Below are positions 1-8,395 of a stretch of DNA of 32,126 nt, one piece after another. This DNA is from JACKCP01 sp051744925 (GTDB lineage Bacteria; Desulfobacterota; Desulfobacteria; Desulfobacterales; JACKCP01), in NCBI GenBank assembly GCA_051744925.1, contig JBNJDM010000019.1, positions 1 to 32,126 on the forward strand. Direction: 5' to 3'. The notes beneath the pieces were generated by a model. It searched no databases, was not told the DNA's origin, and saw nothing but the letters and a program-made list of their open reading frames with translations. Position 1 is the stretch's first letter. Every line of letters begins with the position of its first letter. The position numbers and the translations under genes were made by a program.

Positions 1-45
1 GGAATTAAAATCAGCCGTTATATTTTTAAACACAAAAATCAGAAT

Positions 46-87
46 AAAAAAATGCGGCAGAAAAATAAAAATATCATTACTGCCGCA
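46..87 (-). terminator. Intrinsic terminator of the phoH-to-aspartate-kinase operon
   Basis: Read on the minus strand, TGCGGCAG (87-80) pairs perfectly with CTGCCGCA (60-53) across a 19-nt AT-rich loop and is followed at once by seven T (52-46). It lies about 50 nt past the aspartate kinase stop codon, as expected for the end of the minus-strand operon. The long loop is the only weak point. Confidence 0.75.
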
Positions 88-133
88 AGAATTAAAATCC
101 CTTTTATCTGAAGATGGGAAAAATACTTCAAAA

Positions 134-1354
134 TTACTCTTCTGTGTCAAGGCCAAAAGCTGTATGAAGTGCCCTTACAGCCAGTTCTGTATATTTTTCA
201 GCTATAATACATGAAACTCTTATTTCTGATGTGCTTATCATTTTTATATTTATACTTTCATGTGCAAGAGCTTCAAACATTTTGGAAGCAACCCCTGAAT
301 GCGATTTCATACCGACCCCGATTACAGAGACCTTGGAAATATTTTCATCTCCTATAACTTCACCTGCTCCGATTGAGTCAGAAATTTTATTTGAAAGTTC
401 CACTGCTTCGGAAAAATCTGTTTTTGGAACTGTAAAGGTAAAATCGGTAAGACCTGTTGATCTTGTGTTTTGAATTATCATATCCACAAGAATTCCTGCA
501 TCCGAGATAGGAGTAAGTATGCTTGCAGCGATTCCTGGTTGGTCAGGAACATTTTTAAGTGTTATTCTTGCTTCGTTTTTATTGTATGTTACTCCTGAAA
601 CCAGAACTTTTTCCATGTCAGTATCGTCGTTAACAACCATTGTACCTTCCTCTTCGTTAAAAGATGATCTTACATGAAGCGGAACCTGATATTTTTTAGC
701 AAATTCCACTGACCTTATCTGCAGAACTTTTGCTCCAAGGCTTGCCATTTCAAGCATTTCATCGTATGAAACCCTGTCCATTTTTCTGGCTTTTTTGCAA
801 ATATTTGGATCAGTTGTATAGATTCCGTCAACATCTGTATATATTTCGCATATGTCAGCATTTATAGCTGCTGCTACAGCAACAGCTGAAGTATCTGACC
901 CGCCTCTGCCAAGAGTTGTAATATTGCCTGAGTCGTCGATTCCCTGAAATCCGGCGACAACAACAATATTATCTTCATCCAGAAGCTTTGAAACTTTTTC
1001 TTTTCCAACCTGAAGTATTCTTGCGCTCCCTGATTGTGAATCTGTTTTTACTTCAGCCTGATGACCTAAAAGCGATGTTGCTTTATATCCCATTGAATGT
1101 ATACACATTGTAAGAAGTGCTATTGTTACCTGTTCACCCGTGGAAAGGAGCATATCCATTTCACGTTTGTCAGGCTTATGCGTTATTTCAGAGGCCATGG
1201 AAATAAGTTCGTCTGTTGTTCCGCCCATTGCTGAAACAACTACAACTATTTTATTCCCTTTTTCATAGGATTTGATGATTTTTTCAGCTGCATTTTTAAT
1301 TCTTTCAATGCTTCCTACAGATGTACCTCCGAATTTTTGTACAATAACACCCAA
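134..1354 (-). CDS. lysC: Aspartate kinase (lysC type, single-domain kinase with tandem ACT domains)
   Basis: Cytoplasmic enzyme phosphorylating L-aspartate to 4-phospho-L-aspartate, the first step toward lysine, threonine, methionine and diaminopimelate. At 406 residues it has the usual length of monofunctional aspartokinases. The nucleotide-binding KFGGTSVGS lies at residues 7-15, STGE at 71-74, GRGGSDTSA at 149-157 and YTDVDGIYTTDP at 172-183. From about residue 262 onward it carries two ACT domains, which in this family bind lysine and/or threonine for feedback inhibition. The start is TTG at 1354-1352: the order AGGAG, 8-nt spacer, TTG is clear and gives the canonical N-terminus, with no ATG nearby. 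It is the last gene of the minus-strand operon, 40 nt after tsaE, and is followed by a terminator. Which amino acid inhibits it cannot be read from the sequence. Confidence 0.96.
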   Translation of the reverse strand: MGVIVQKFGGTSVGSIERIKNAAEKIIKSYEKGNKIVVVVSAMGGTTDELISMASEITHKPDKREMDMLLSTGEQVTIALLTMCIHSMGYKATSLLGHQAEVKTDSQSGSARILQVGKEKVSKLLDEDNIVVVAGFQGIDDSGNITTLGRGGSDTSAVAVAAAINADICEIYTDVDGIYTTDPNICKKARKMDRVSYDEMLEMASLGAKVLQIRSVEFAKKYQVPLHVRSSFNEEEGTMVVNDDTDMEKVLVSGVTYNKNEARITLKNVPDQPGIAASILTPISDAGILVDMIIQNTRSTGLTDFTFTVPKTDFSEAVELSNKISDSIGAGEVIGDENISKVSVIGVGMKSHSGVASKMFEALAHESINIKMISTSEIRVSCIIAEKYTELAVRALHTAFGLDTEE

Positions 1355-1394
1355 TGTTTTTTCTCCTTTTTACAGGTACTATTCTTATATATAA

Positions 1395-1868
1395 TCAACT
1401 TTCAAGATTTAATTTCTCTAGCAGAAGTAATCCGTCACGTCCACATGATATTAAATTAATTTTTCTTTTATCGTTTTTTAATATTTCAAATTCAATAATC
1501 AGATCAAAAGTAAAATCATTTTCTATTTTTTCAGGCCATTCAACAGCCAGTACAGTATTTTTTTGTTCAATAATTTCAGCAAAACCTGTAAGTTCAAGTT
1601 CATCTATGTCAGAAATTCTGTATAAATCTGCATGAACCAGGTTCATTTTTCCCGGATAAATCTGTATGATATTGTAGGTCGGGCTTGTAACATAACATGA
1701 AGGATCTGTCCCAAGCCCTTGTGCAAGACCCTGTACAAAGGATGTTTTGCCTGCAGCCAGATCTCCTTTAAGACCTATGAAAAAAGAAGAAACTGTGTTT
1801 GAGCCGATTTGACAGGCAAGTTTTTTTGTTTGAGCTTCGTTTTCAGAAGTAAATATTATTGAATCCAT
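1395..1868 (-). CDS. tsaE: TsaE, tRNA threonylcarbamoyladenosine biosynthesis ATPase
   Basis: TsaE is the P-loop ATPase that works with TsaB and TsaD to add threonylcarbamoyl to A37 of ANN-decoding tRNAs. The 157-residue length is typical. Visible motifs are the Walker A GDLAAGKTS at residues 35-43, TSPTYN at 61-66, HADLYR at 79-84 and VEWPEK, the family signature near residue 110. The start ATG lies one nucleotide after the nnr stop codon, so translation is probably coupled. No separate Shine-Dalgarno is obvious. The nnr-tsaE order is common in bacteria and supports both calls. The partner genes tsaB and tsaD are not in this window. Confidence 0.95.
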   Translation of the reverse strand: MDSIIFTSENEAQTKKLACQIGSNTVSSFFIGLKGDLAAGKTSFVQGLAQGLGTDPSCYVTSPTYNIIQIYPGKMNLVHADLYRISDIDELELTGFAEIIEQKNTVLAVEWPEKIENDFTFDLIIEFEILKNDKRKINLISCGRDGLLLLEKLNLES

Positions 1869-1869
1869 T

Positions 1870-3423
1870 TTATCTTAAAATATATTTAAATGTATAAGGA
1901 AGATTATCTGCTGTTTCACCCGGCATATATCCAAAAGGTCCTTTTTCTTCTGCAAGAAGATCTGCTGAACAGCCATGCACAAATACGGCGGCTTCAGCAG
2001 CATGCATTGCAGTCATCTGTCCTGCAAGAAAACCACCTGTAATTCCTGAAAGAATATCTCCGCTTCCTCCTGTTGCAAGTCCGGGATTTCCTGTAGTGTT
2101 AATTTTTACTTTTCCGTCTGGAAAAGCGATTACAGAACAAGATGTTTTTAAAACAAGAATACAGTTGTATTTGCATGCAAAGTCCTTTGCAGCTTTCAGT
2201 TGGTCAGCCATGATCTCTTTAACATCAAGACCGCAGAGTCTCGACATTTCTTTGGGGTGCGGAGTAAGAATTGTATTTTTATTTAAGTAATTTAAAAGCT
2301 CTTTTTTTTCAGATAAAATATTTAATCCGTCTGCATCGATTAATAGGGGTAAATCAGATTCTTTAAGAAGAAATTCTATTATTGCTGCACTCCCGTTGTT
2401 TGTTCCCATTCCCGGGCCTGTTACAATTGCAGATTTATCTGTGATGAAATCTTTTATATCATTAACCGCTTTTTGTGAAAATTCACCATTTTCTGATGCT
2501 GCAGGATATTTCATTGTTTCATCTGTTGTATAAACCGGCTTTTGAGACTCTGGTGAGCAAAGTGTAACAAGACCTGCTCCGGTTCTGTGCGCTGCTTTGG
2601 CACACATTACAGCAGCCCCTGATTTGTTGTCTGACCCTGCTATTATTCCAAGATGTCCAAAGTCTCCTTTGTGGGAATCAGTAGATCTTTTGGGTATTAA
2701 GCTTTTAATATATTCTTTTGTAAGTATGTTTATATTTTCTTCAAACTGGTCTGAGACAGTTTTCGGAATTCCTATATCACAGACAAAAAGTCTGCCTGAA
2801 TTTGTTTTTCCGGGATTTAAATAATGTGCAGGTTTTGCAAAACCAAAGGTTGTGCATATATCTGCTTTTATTCCGCTGCCTGGTATCTGTCCTGTGTCTC
2901 CGATTGTGCCCGAAGGTATGTCAATTGCCATTACATACTTTTGTTTGCTGTTTACAAAATCTATTAATTCCCCGAATTTACCCCTTGGAGCAGAGTTTAG
3001 ACCTGTGCCGAACAAAGCATCAATAATTATGTTGGAGTGTTTAATAAAAGATTTTATTTTGTTTTCCACAGAATCTTCCAAAGACTGAAAAATTTCAATA
3101 CCAAGTTTTTCAGCTCTTTGAAAATTTAAAAGAGCATCTCCTGAAAGTTTATCCGAAGAGCACATTAAAACAAGTTTTACATCCAAAGCTCTGGTATAAA
3201 GATATCTTGCCGCAACAAATCCGTCGCCGCCGTTATTTCCGGGACCGCAGAGAATAACAATTTTTTTGTTTTTTAAATCGGTTTCTTTTGTGAGAATTCC
3301 TGAAGCTGTTCTTCCCGCGTTTTCCATCAGAACTTCACCGGGGATGCCGAAACTCTTAATTGTATTTTTGTCAATTTCGGGCATTACAGATGAATAAACT
3401 ACCCTTGATGTATTTAAAAGCAT
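1870..3423 (-). CDS. nnr: Bifunctional NAD(P)H-hydrate repair enzyme (epimerase + ADP/ATP-dependent dehydratase)
   Basis: This 517-residue protein repairs hydrated NADH and NADPH. Its N-terminal YjeF_N domain (about residues 1-215) epimerises R- to S-NAD(P)HX and contains GPGNNGGDGFVAAR at 60-73. Its C-terminal ribokinase-like domain (about 235-515) dehydrates S-NAD(P)HX and contains NPGLATGGSGDILSG, with the GSGD catalytic segment at about 453-456. Length and domain order match E. coli Nnr (YjeF). The start ATG overlaps the pdxJ stop by one base (TAATG), and the stop is one nucleotide before tsaE, so this is the middle of a tightly coupled operon. Confidence 0.95.
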   Translation of the reverse strand: MLLNTSRVVYSSVMPEIDKNTIKSFGIPGEVLMENAGRTASGILTKETDLKNKKIVILCGPGNNGGDGFVAARYLYTRALDVKLVLMCSSDKLSGDALLNFQRAEKLGIEIFQSLEDSVENKIKSFIKHSNIIIDALFGTGLNSAPRGKFGELIDFVNSKQKYVMAIDIPSGTIGDTGQIPGSGIKADICTTFGFAKPAHYLNPGKTNSGRLFVCDIGIPKTVSDQFEENINILTKEYIKSLIPKRSTDSHKGDFGHLGIIAGSDNKSGAAVMCAKAAHRTGAGLVTLCSPESQKPVYTTDETMKYPAASENGEFSQKAVNDIKDFITDKSAIVTGPGMGTNNGSAAIIEFLLKESDLPLLIDADGLNILSEKKELLNYLNKNTILTPHPKEMSRLCGLDVKEIMADQLKAAKDFACKYNCILVLKTSCSVIAFPDGKVKINTTGNPGLATGGSGDILSGITGGFLAGQMTAMHAAEAAVFVHGCSADLLAEEKGPFGYMPGETADNLPYTFKYILR

Positions 3424-4142
3424 TATAAATCTCCGATAATTGCTATCATATCCCTTACTGCTTTTTCCATTCCTGTAAGCACTGCCCTTGAAACAATTGA
3501 ATGGCCGATACTAAACTCATCTATGAGTTTATAGCCTTTGAAAGCCTTTATTGTGTTATAGCAAAGTCCGTGTCCTGCATTAACAATAAGGCCTTTTGAT
3601 TTTGCATGTTTTGCAGCTTTTATAATTCTGTCGAACTCTTTTTTTCTTTCTCCGGAGCTCTGGGCATCGCAGAATTTTCCTGTATGAATTTCAATTGCGC
3701 TTGCTCCGATATCCTTTGCTATATCAATCTGGTCATTGTCAGGGTCAACAAAAATTGAAACAGGTACAGCAGCACTACTCAGGTTTTCTACGGCATATTT
3801 TGTTTTGTCTTTGTTGAAAATCAGGTCAAGACCGCCTTCTGTTGTAAGTTCCTCCCTTTTTTCAGGTACCAGAGTTACAAAATCGGGGAGAATATCCATG
3901 GCAAATTTAAGCATCTGGTCTGTTGCAGCCATTTCAAGTATAAGCCTTGTCTGTACAGTATCTCTTAAAATTCTGACATCTCTTTGCTGAATATGTCTGG
4001 CATCTTCTCTCTGGTGAACAACTATGCCGTCTGCTCCTGCAAGTTCAGCAAGAACTGCTGCTGTCACAGGGTCAGGGTATGTTGTTTTTCTAGCTTCCCT
4101 TAATGTTGCTACATGATCTACATTAACTGCCAGTTTACTCAT
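3423..4142 (-). CDS. pdxJ: Pyridoxine 5'-phosphate synthase PdxJ
   Basis: PdxJ condenses 1-deoxyxylulose 5-phosphate with 3-amino-2-oxopropyl phosphate to form pyridoxine 5'-phosphate in the DXP-dependent vitamin B6 route. It is a 239-residue TIM barrel, the family's usual length. The N-terminal LAVNVDHVATLREAR (residues 4-18), the catalytic loop HQREDARHI (43-51) with His43, and VNAGHGLCYNT near residue 190 with the second catalytic His are all present. It starts 101 nt after ybeY and shares the TAATG junction with nnr. Finding pdxJ with nnr and tsaE is a frequent arrangement in Desulfobacterota as I recall it. The 101-nt gap before it holds a short palindromic repeat. Confidence 0.97.
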   Translation of the reverse strand: MSKLAVNVDHVATLREARKTTYPDPVTAAVLAELAGADGIVVHQREDARHIQQRDVRILRDTVQTRLILEMAATDQMLKFAMDILPDFVTLVPEKREELTTEGGLDLIFNKDKTKYAVENLSSAAVPVSIFVDPDNDQIDIAKDIGASAIEIHTGKFCDAQSSGERKKEFDRIIKAAKHAKSKGLIVNAGHGLCYNTIKAFKGYKLIDEFSIGHSIVSRAVLTGMEKAVRDMIAIIGDL

Positions 4143-4202
4143 TGCGGCCTCCCGAAAGTTATATGTTTATATTTCTGAATTCAGGTTAAATTTTTCATCT
4201 GC

Positions 4203-4243
4203 CGTAACTGAACAAAAAATTTTGGTTTGCGCTCAGTTACTGA
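4203..4243. repeat. Short palindromic relative of the intergenic repeat family
   Basis: GTAACTGA (4204-4211) and TCAGTTAC (4233-4240) are a perfect 8-bp inverted repeat with a 21-nt loop that contains AACAAAAAATTTTGG. The arms resemble the TTAGTTACTGAACG end of the full-length repeat at 11726-11870. It sits in the gap between ybeY and pdxJ, three nucleotides after the ybeY stop codon. It lacks a T-run, so it is more likely a repeat relic than a terminator. Confidence 0.5.
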
Positions 4244-4720
4244 TCAGATCCACCATGAAAGATCTTTATCCTTTTCAATTACAGATAAAAGTTCAATACT
4301 TTTTTGGGTCATTTTTTCTTCTTCATCTCTGCTTATTTCATGGTCATAGCCTATGAGATGAAGAATTCCGTGGACAAGAAGCTGTGATATTCTCTGGTCA
4401 AGTGTTATTTTGCCTTCCAAAGCTTCTTTTCCGGCTGTATCTTCAGAAATAACAATATCTCCGAGCACTGACAAAAAAGGCATAAACGAGGAATCTTCAT
4501 CATTTACAGGAAAAGAAAGAACATTGGTTGCCTTGTCAATTTGTCTGAATTCTTTATTTAAATTTTTTATATCTTCATCATCTGTAATTACTATAGAAAG
4601 CTCAACATCTTTATAGCCCAAGGCGTCTAAGATAAGAGATGCTTTCTTCTGCATGATTTTGTTTTGTATTTTTGTCTGTTTTTTCCTGTTTTGGACCTGA
4701 ATTTCCATCTTTTTGAGCAT
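4244..4720 (-). CDS. ybeY: Endoribonuclease YbeY (16S rRNA maturation)
   Basis: YbeY is a zinc-dependent single-strand endoribonuclease acting in 16S rRNA 3'-end maturation and ribosome quality control. The signature HGILHLIGYDH gives the three zinc-ligand histidines His117, His121 and His127 (158-residue numbering). LSIVITDDEDI and ATNVLSFP are also typical. Two starts compete: ATG at 4720, preceded by AAGGA only two nucleotides away, and ATG at 4708, which gives the usual N-terminus MEIQVQNR. Either one overlaps the end of the upstream 7TM-HD gene by about 98-110 nt in another frame, which is unusually long. The neighbours phoH and the 7TM-HD gene form the well-known phoH-pgpH-ybeY set. Confidence 0.94.
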   Translation of the reverse strand: MLKKMEIQVQNRKKQTKIQNKIMQKKASLILDALGYKDVELSIVITDDEDIKNLNKEFRQIDKATNVLSFPVNDEDSSFMPFLSVLGDIVISEDTAGKEALEGKITLDQRISQLLVHGILHLIGYDHEISRDEEEKMTQKSIELLSVIEKDKDLSWWI

Positions 4721-6965
4721 CTTCCTTTTGTTCTTCTGTATATTTGATTCTGTGGTGATGAATACCGCTTAAAATTTTGTTGAAGCTCTTTGCTATTTTA
4801 TGCAGATCTTTAAGAGTAAGTGTGCATTCATCAAGCTGGCTGTCTGAAAAACATGCATTTATCTGTTTATGCACTGTACCCTGAATTCTTGAAACACTCG
4901 GATTGTCAAGAGATCTTACAGCAGCTTCTGAAATATCTGCAAGCATTACAATGGCAGCTTCCCTGGTCTGTGGTTTGGGACCGGGATATCTGAAATGGTC
5001 TTTTAAAGGTTCTTTCTCATTGTCTTTTTGTTTGGCTTTTTCAAAAAAATACTTTATCAGACTTGTGCCGTGATGCTGGGCTATTATGTCTACTATTCCT
5101 TCAGGGAGTTTATGTTTTTTTCCAAGAATTACCCCGTCTTTTACGTGCGCTGTAAGTATAAGAGTTGACATAGAAGGAGACAGTTTATCATGCAGGTTTT
5201 TGCTGTGCCTCTGGTTTTCTATGAAGTAAAGCGGTTTTTTAAGTTTTCCTATGTCATGGTAGTATCCGCCTACTCTTGCAAAAACAGAATTTGCACCTGT
5301 TTCGGCTGCGGCAGCCTCAGCCATTGTACCAACAATCATTGAATGGTTGTATGTTCCCGGTGCTTCAAGCATTAGTCTTCTTAAAAGTTTCTGTTCCGGG
5401 TTGGACAGTTCCATATATTTTATATCAGAGGAATAGCCGAATAAAATTTCAAGAAGAGGTGATATACCTCCTGTAAGTATTCCGGATAAAATTCCTCCTG
5501 ACATAGCAAAAAAAAGTCCTGCTGCAATTTCAAAGCCTGATATTCCGGGGATCTGAATTAAAAAAGCAGGAGCAACAAAAATATTAAGAAGCGCAAGTTT
5601 GCCTCCTGTTTTGACAAAATCCTGGCGTTCTCTGCATTCTTTCAGCCAGAATGTTCCCATTACTCCGTTTATAAGATAAAAAATAAAAAGTCCTGGAGCA
5701 TAATCTCCGAGCACCATTGCGCATATAAATGAACATATTACAGCTATTGAATAAGCCTGATACTGCCCGAAAAAAAGGCATACCACCATTGCGGCTGAAG
5801 CCACAGGAAGGCAAAGTTTTACTGCAATATCAGGAATAGTATTGCTGCCGATTCCTATTGCAGCTGAAGGAATCAGGGAAAAAACTTTTGCAAGAATAAT
5901 ATTGAAAATAATAATAAGGCTTAAAAATAAAATATTTTTATTCGGATTTTTGCTTGATTCAATATATCCTCTTAAGAAAGTCATGTAAACTACTGCAATA
6001 AAAAAAAGAATGGATATGCTTTTGCCTGTTATTTTTGTCCAGTGTTCTTTAAAGCTGTTGTGTTTTTTTAAAGCATTAAGTTTTACAAGCTGGAGAGGAG
6101 TTATAGGTTCGCCTTTTCTTACGATTATTTCGTCTTTATTGATTTTGTAAAGAACAGGGTCCACGCTTTCAACAGCCCGATAAATTCTTTCCCTTGTTTC
6201 ATTTGTATTTATCGTTATATTCGGCTTTATAAGTCTTTGTGCAAAATCTACAGTAAGGTTGACTATATTGTATGAATAATTTTTTAATAAAGGGTCGCCT
6301 ATTATTCTGACCATTGTTTTAGCCTGGTCAGAACCGTAGAATTTTCTGAGATTTGTTACAGTTGTTTCTTGCCCTGTATAAATATCTCTTAAATTTATCC
6401 CTTTTTTTTCTTCACTCATTAATAAGGTTTTATTGCCGACAACACCGTTGTTAAGTATTTCAGAGACAATCTTTTTTAAAATTTTTTTTAAGTCATCAGA
6501 AAAATTGTTTTTTTCCAGTAAATTGAAAGCACCTTTGCTTATTTGAAACCCTATATGTTTTTCAAATAACTTTTTAATATTATTATTTTTCTGTTCTTCT
6601 GAATCTTTTTCTTCAATTGCATTCTGCTGAGCCTGTGAGGATGATTCAAAGGCAAGGTCTATTTTTTTTTGAATTTTTTCAGGCATTCCGGAGTCATAAT
6701 CATAAACAGTTAATATTTCTGAAGCTGCTTTTTTCTTTTTTTCTTCTGTCTTATGCGGGTGCTCAAATACAAGGTCTCTGGAAGCTTTGATTGTTTGTTT
6801 TGCTTTGTCTCCGACTTTATAATCGGTTTTTGCCCAGAAGAATTTGTCTGCTGAAAAAAAAGCAAAAATAAGAATAATAAACATTCCTGCCATAGGAATG
6901 AAAACAGGGCTTTTAAGCTTGTTTTGCAGGTTTTTTATTAAAATATGTTTTTTATCAGGCTTCAT
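4611..6965 (-). CDS. 7TM-HD family membrane phosphodiesterase (PgpH type)
   Basis: A 784-residue inner-membrane protein of the 7TMR-HD family. The one characterised branch, Listeria PgpH, hydrolyses cyclic di-AMP; the substrate here is inferred from family and context only. Seen are a membrane segment at about residues 21-39, a large extracytoplasmic region to about 310, a run of hydrophobic helices to about 510, then a cytoplasmic HD domain. The HD domain carries NHSMIVG, YYHDIGK with His570-Asp571, TAHVKDG and QHHGT. Residues from about 742 to the end are a charged, low-complexity tail that reads over the start of ybeY. It starts 3 nt after the phoH stop, so it is cotranscribed with phoH and ybeY. 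Confidence 0.93.
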   Translation of the reverse strand: MKPDKKHILIKNLQNKLKSPVFIPMAGMFIILIFAFFSADKFFWAKTDYKVGDKAKQTIKASRDLVFEHPHKTEEKKKKAASEILTVYDYDSGMPEKIQKKIDLAFESSSQAQQNAIEEKDSEEQKNNNIKKLFEKHIGFQISKGAFNLLEKNNFSDDLKKILKKIVSEILNNGVVGNKTLLMSEEKKGINLRDIYTGQETTVTNLRKFYGSDQAKTMVRIIGDPLLKNYSYNIVNLTVDFAQRLIKPNITINTNETRERIYRAVESVDPVLYKINKDEIIVRKGEPITPLQLVKLNALKKHNSFKEHWTKITGKSISILFFIAVVYMTFLRGYIESSKNPNKNILFLSLIIIFNIILAKVFSLIPSAAIGIGSNTIPDIAVKLCLPVASAAMVVCLFFGQYQAYSIAVICSFICAMVLGDYAPGLFIFYLINGVMGTFWLKECRERQDFVKTGGKLALLNIFVAPAFLIQIPGISGFEIAAGLFFAMSGGILSGILTGGISPLLEILFGYSSDIKYMELSNPEQKLLRRLMLEAPGTYNHSMIVGTMAEAAAAETGANSVFARVGGYYHDIGKLKKPLYFIENQRHSKNLHDKLSPSMSTLILTAHVKDGVILGKKHKLPEGIVDIIAQHHGTSLIKYFFEKAKQKDNEKEPLKDHFRYPGPKPQTREAAIVMLADISEAAVRSLDNPSVSRIQGTVHKQINACFSDSQLDECTLTLKDLHKIAKSFNKILSGIHHHRIKYTEEQKEDAQKDGNSGPKQEKTDKNTKQNHAEESISYLRRLGL

Positions 6966-6968
6966 TTT

Positions 6969-7946
6969 TTATTCGCTGCTTGTTTTTTCATTTTCTTCAT
7001 AGGCATTAATAATGCTTTTTACCAGATGATGGCGCACAACATCATTTTTATTAAAAAAGACAAAATCTATTTCATTTATATTTTTAAGAATATCAACAGC
7101 ATCCACAAGGCCTGATTTTTTGGAAACAGGAAGATCAACCTGGGTTATATCTCCTGTTACAACAGTATGACATCCAAAACCGATTCTTGTGAGAAACATT
7201 TTCATCTGTTCCCTGGTTGTATTCTGAGCCTCATCAAGAATAATAAATGCATCATTTAAAGTTCTTCCCCTCATAAAAGCAAGCGGAGCCACTTCTATAA
7301 CTCCCTGTGATATAAATTTATCAGCTTTTTCAAAGGTCATCATATCATGCAGGGCATCGTATAAAGGTCTCAGGTAAGGATTTACTTTTTCAGCAAGATC
7401 TCCGGGAAGAAATCCCAGAGCTTCTCCTGCCTCAACAGCAGGTCTTGCAAGAATTATTCTTCTTACCATTTTTTTCTGAAGAAAAGATACTGCCATTGCC
7501 ATTGCAAGATATGTTTTTCCTGTTCCTGCAGGCCCGATTCCAAAAGTAAGATCTTTGTTTCTTATGGCATCTATATATTCTTTTTGTGCAGTGTTCTTAG
7601 GAGTAATATGGCTGTTTTTTGATGTAATGTAAACTGTATCAAGGAAAACATCTTTAAGTCTTATGTTTTCATCAGAGCTTAAAAGCTCAACAGCATAATC
7701 TATATCATTGGGAAAAAGAGGGTAGCCTTTTTTCAAAAGAGAGTAGAGCTCTTTTATTACTCTTGCGGCAAGTTCTACATGCTCGGTTTCTCCTTTGATC
7801 ATTATCTCATTTCCCCTGGACTGAATATTTACGGGGACAGAACCTGAGATTCTTTTAAGGTTTTTGTTATGTTCACCAAGAAGCAGATTTGCTGTATGCG
7901 GGTCTGAAAGTTTGACTTTTTTTACTAATTCGTTACTTGTATCCAT
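6969..7946 (-). CDS. phoH: PhoH family P-loop ATPase
   Basis: A 325-residue cytoplasmic PhoH-like (YbeZ type) NTPase, a family linked to RNA metabolism and found next to ybeY across bacteria; the exact activity is unsettled. The N-terminal third (about 1-70) resembles a KH-like RNA-binding fold. It is followed by the Walker A GPAGTGKT at 138-145 and the Walker B IILDEAQN at 235-242, with RPAVEAGEALGFLPG in between, typical of the family. It is the first gene of the long minus-strand operon. Its leader contains a terminator-like hairpin ending only about 25 nt before the start codon, which suggests regulation by premature termination. Confidence 0.95.
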   Translation of the reverse strand: MDTSNELVKKVKLSDPHTANLLLGEHNKNLKRISGSVPVNIQSRGNEIMIKGETEHVELAARVIKELYSLLKKGYPLFPNDIDYAVELLSSDENIRLKDVFLDTVYITSKNSHITPKNTAQKEYIDAIRNKDLTFGIGPAGTGKTYLAMAMAVSFLQKKMVRRIILARPAVEAGEALGFLPGDLAEKVNPYLRPLYDALHDMMTFEKADKFISQGVIEVAPLAFMRGRTLNDAFIILDEAQNTTREQMKMFLTRIGFGCHTVVTGDITQVDLPVSKKSGLVDAVDILKNINEIDFVFFNKNDVVRHHLVKSIINAYEENEKTSSE

Positions 7947-7971
7947 ATATAAAATTCATCTCTTAAAGTTC

Positions 7972-8023
7972 AAAAAAACAGGCCGTAAATCATAAGTAAC
8001 TGATATTATGATTGTCACGGCCT
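7972..8023 (-). promoter_or_regulatory. Terminator-like hairpin in the phoH leader (possible attenuator)
   Basis: On the minus strand AGGCCGT (8023-8017) pairs with ACGGCCT (7986-7980). Inside that, ATCATAA pairs with TTATGAT (8012-8006 with 7995-7989), giving a long stem with a small internal loop. A run of T follows (7978-7972). The phoH start codon is 25 nt further on. No minus-strand gene lies upstream that would need a terminator here, since the next gene, cvpA, is on the plus strand. It is therefore either a leader attenuator of the phoH operon or the end of a small minus-strand RNA made from 8024-8395. Confidence 0.6.
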
Positions 8024-8395
8024 TAATTATATTTATGTAATATTTTCATAACAAATTATATAATATAAAAAATATATTGCAAATGATAAATACTCAGTTG
8101 GCAAACAAAAAATTCTGGTTTTTGTTCAGCACCTGCTTGCTTATTTTAAATCTGAACTTCTTCAGAAGCCGGTAAAAAGGTCAGTTTTTGCTTCACAACC
8201 TGATATATATCTTATAAAACTTGACCATATTATATTCTGTTTGCTAAACGAATAAGTTATCGACTTTACATCAGGCCTGCTTTTGTTTTGTTTAATATAA
8301 AACGTTTAAATTTTGCAGTGAAACTTTATCTTGAAATAAGTTCCATGGAGCAGGGCTCAGGGTTTGGATGGAAATTTTAATGACGGGGGCATTTA
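8024..8395. other. Gene-free divergent region between phoH and cvpA
   Basis: About 370 bp without a convincing coding frame. It must hold the promoters of the minus-strand phoH operon and plus-strand cvpA-mazG. It contains a decayed copy of the palindromic repeat (8095-8202) and AT-rich sequence. I could not pick a promoter with good -35 and -10 boxes for either direction. A GGGGG run at 8385-8389 is the ribosome-binding site of cvpA. Confidence 0.5.
8095..8202 (+). repeat. Decayed copy of the palindromic intergenic repeat
   Basis: The left end, TTGGCAAACAAAAAATTCTGG, recalls TTGGCCGAAAACTAGAATT of the full copies, and TTTTTGTTCAGCA follows. The right end AAAAAGGTCAGTTTTTGCTTCA recalls AAAAGGCAGTTTTCGTTCA. 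The central palindrome around AATACT is not recognisable, so this copy is diverged or recombined. It lies in the phoH/cvpA promoter region. The assignment rests on alignment by eye of the two ends. Confidence 0.45.
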
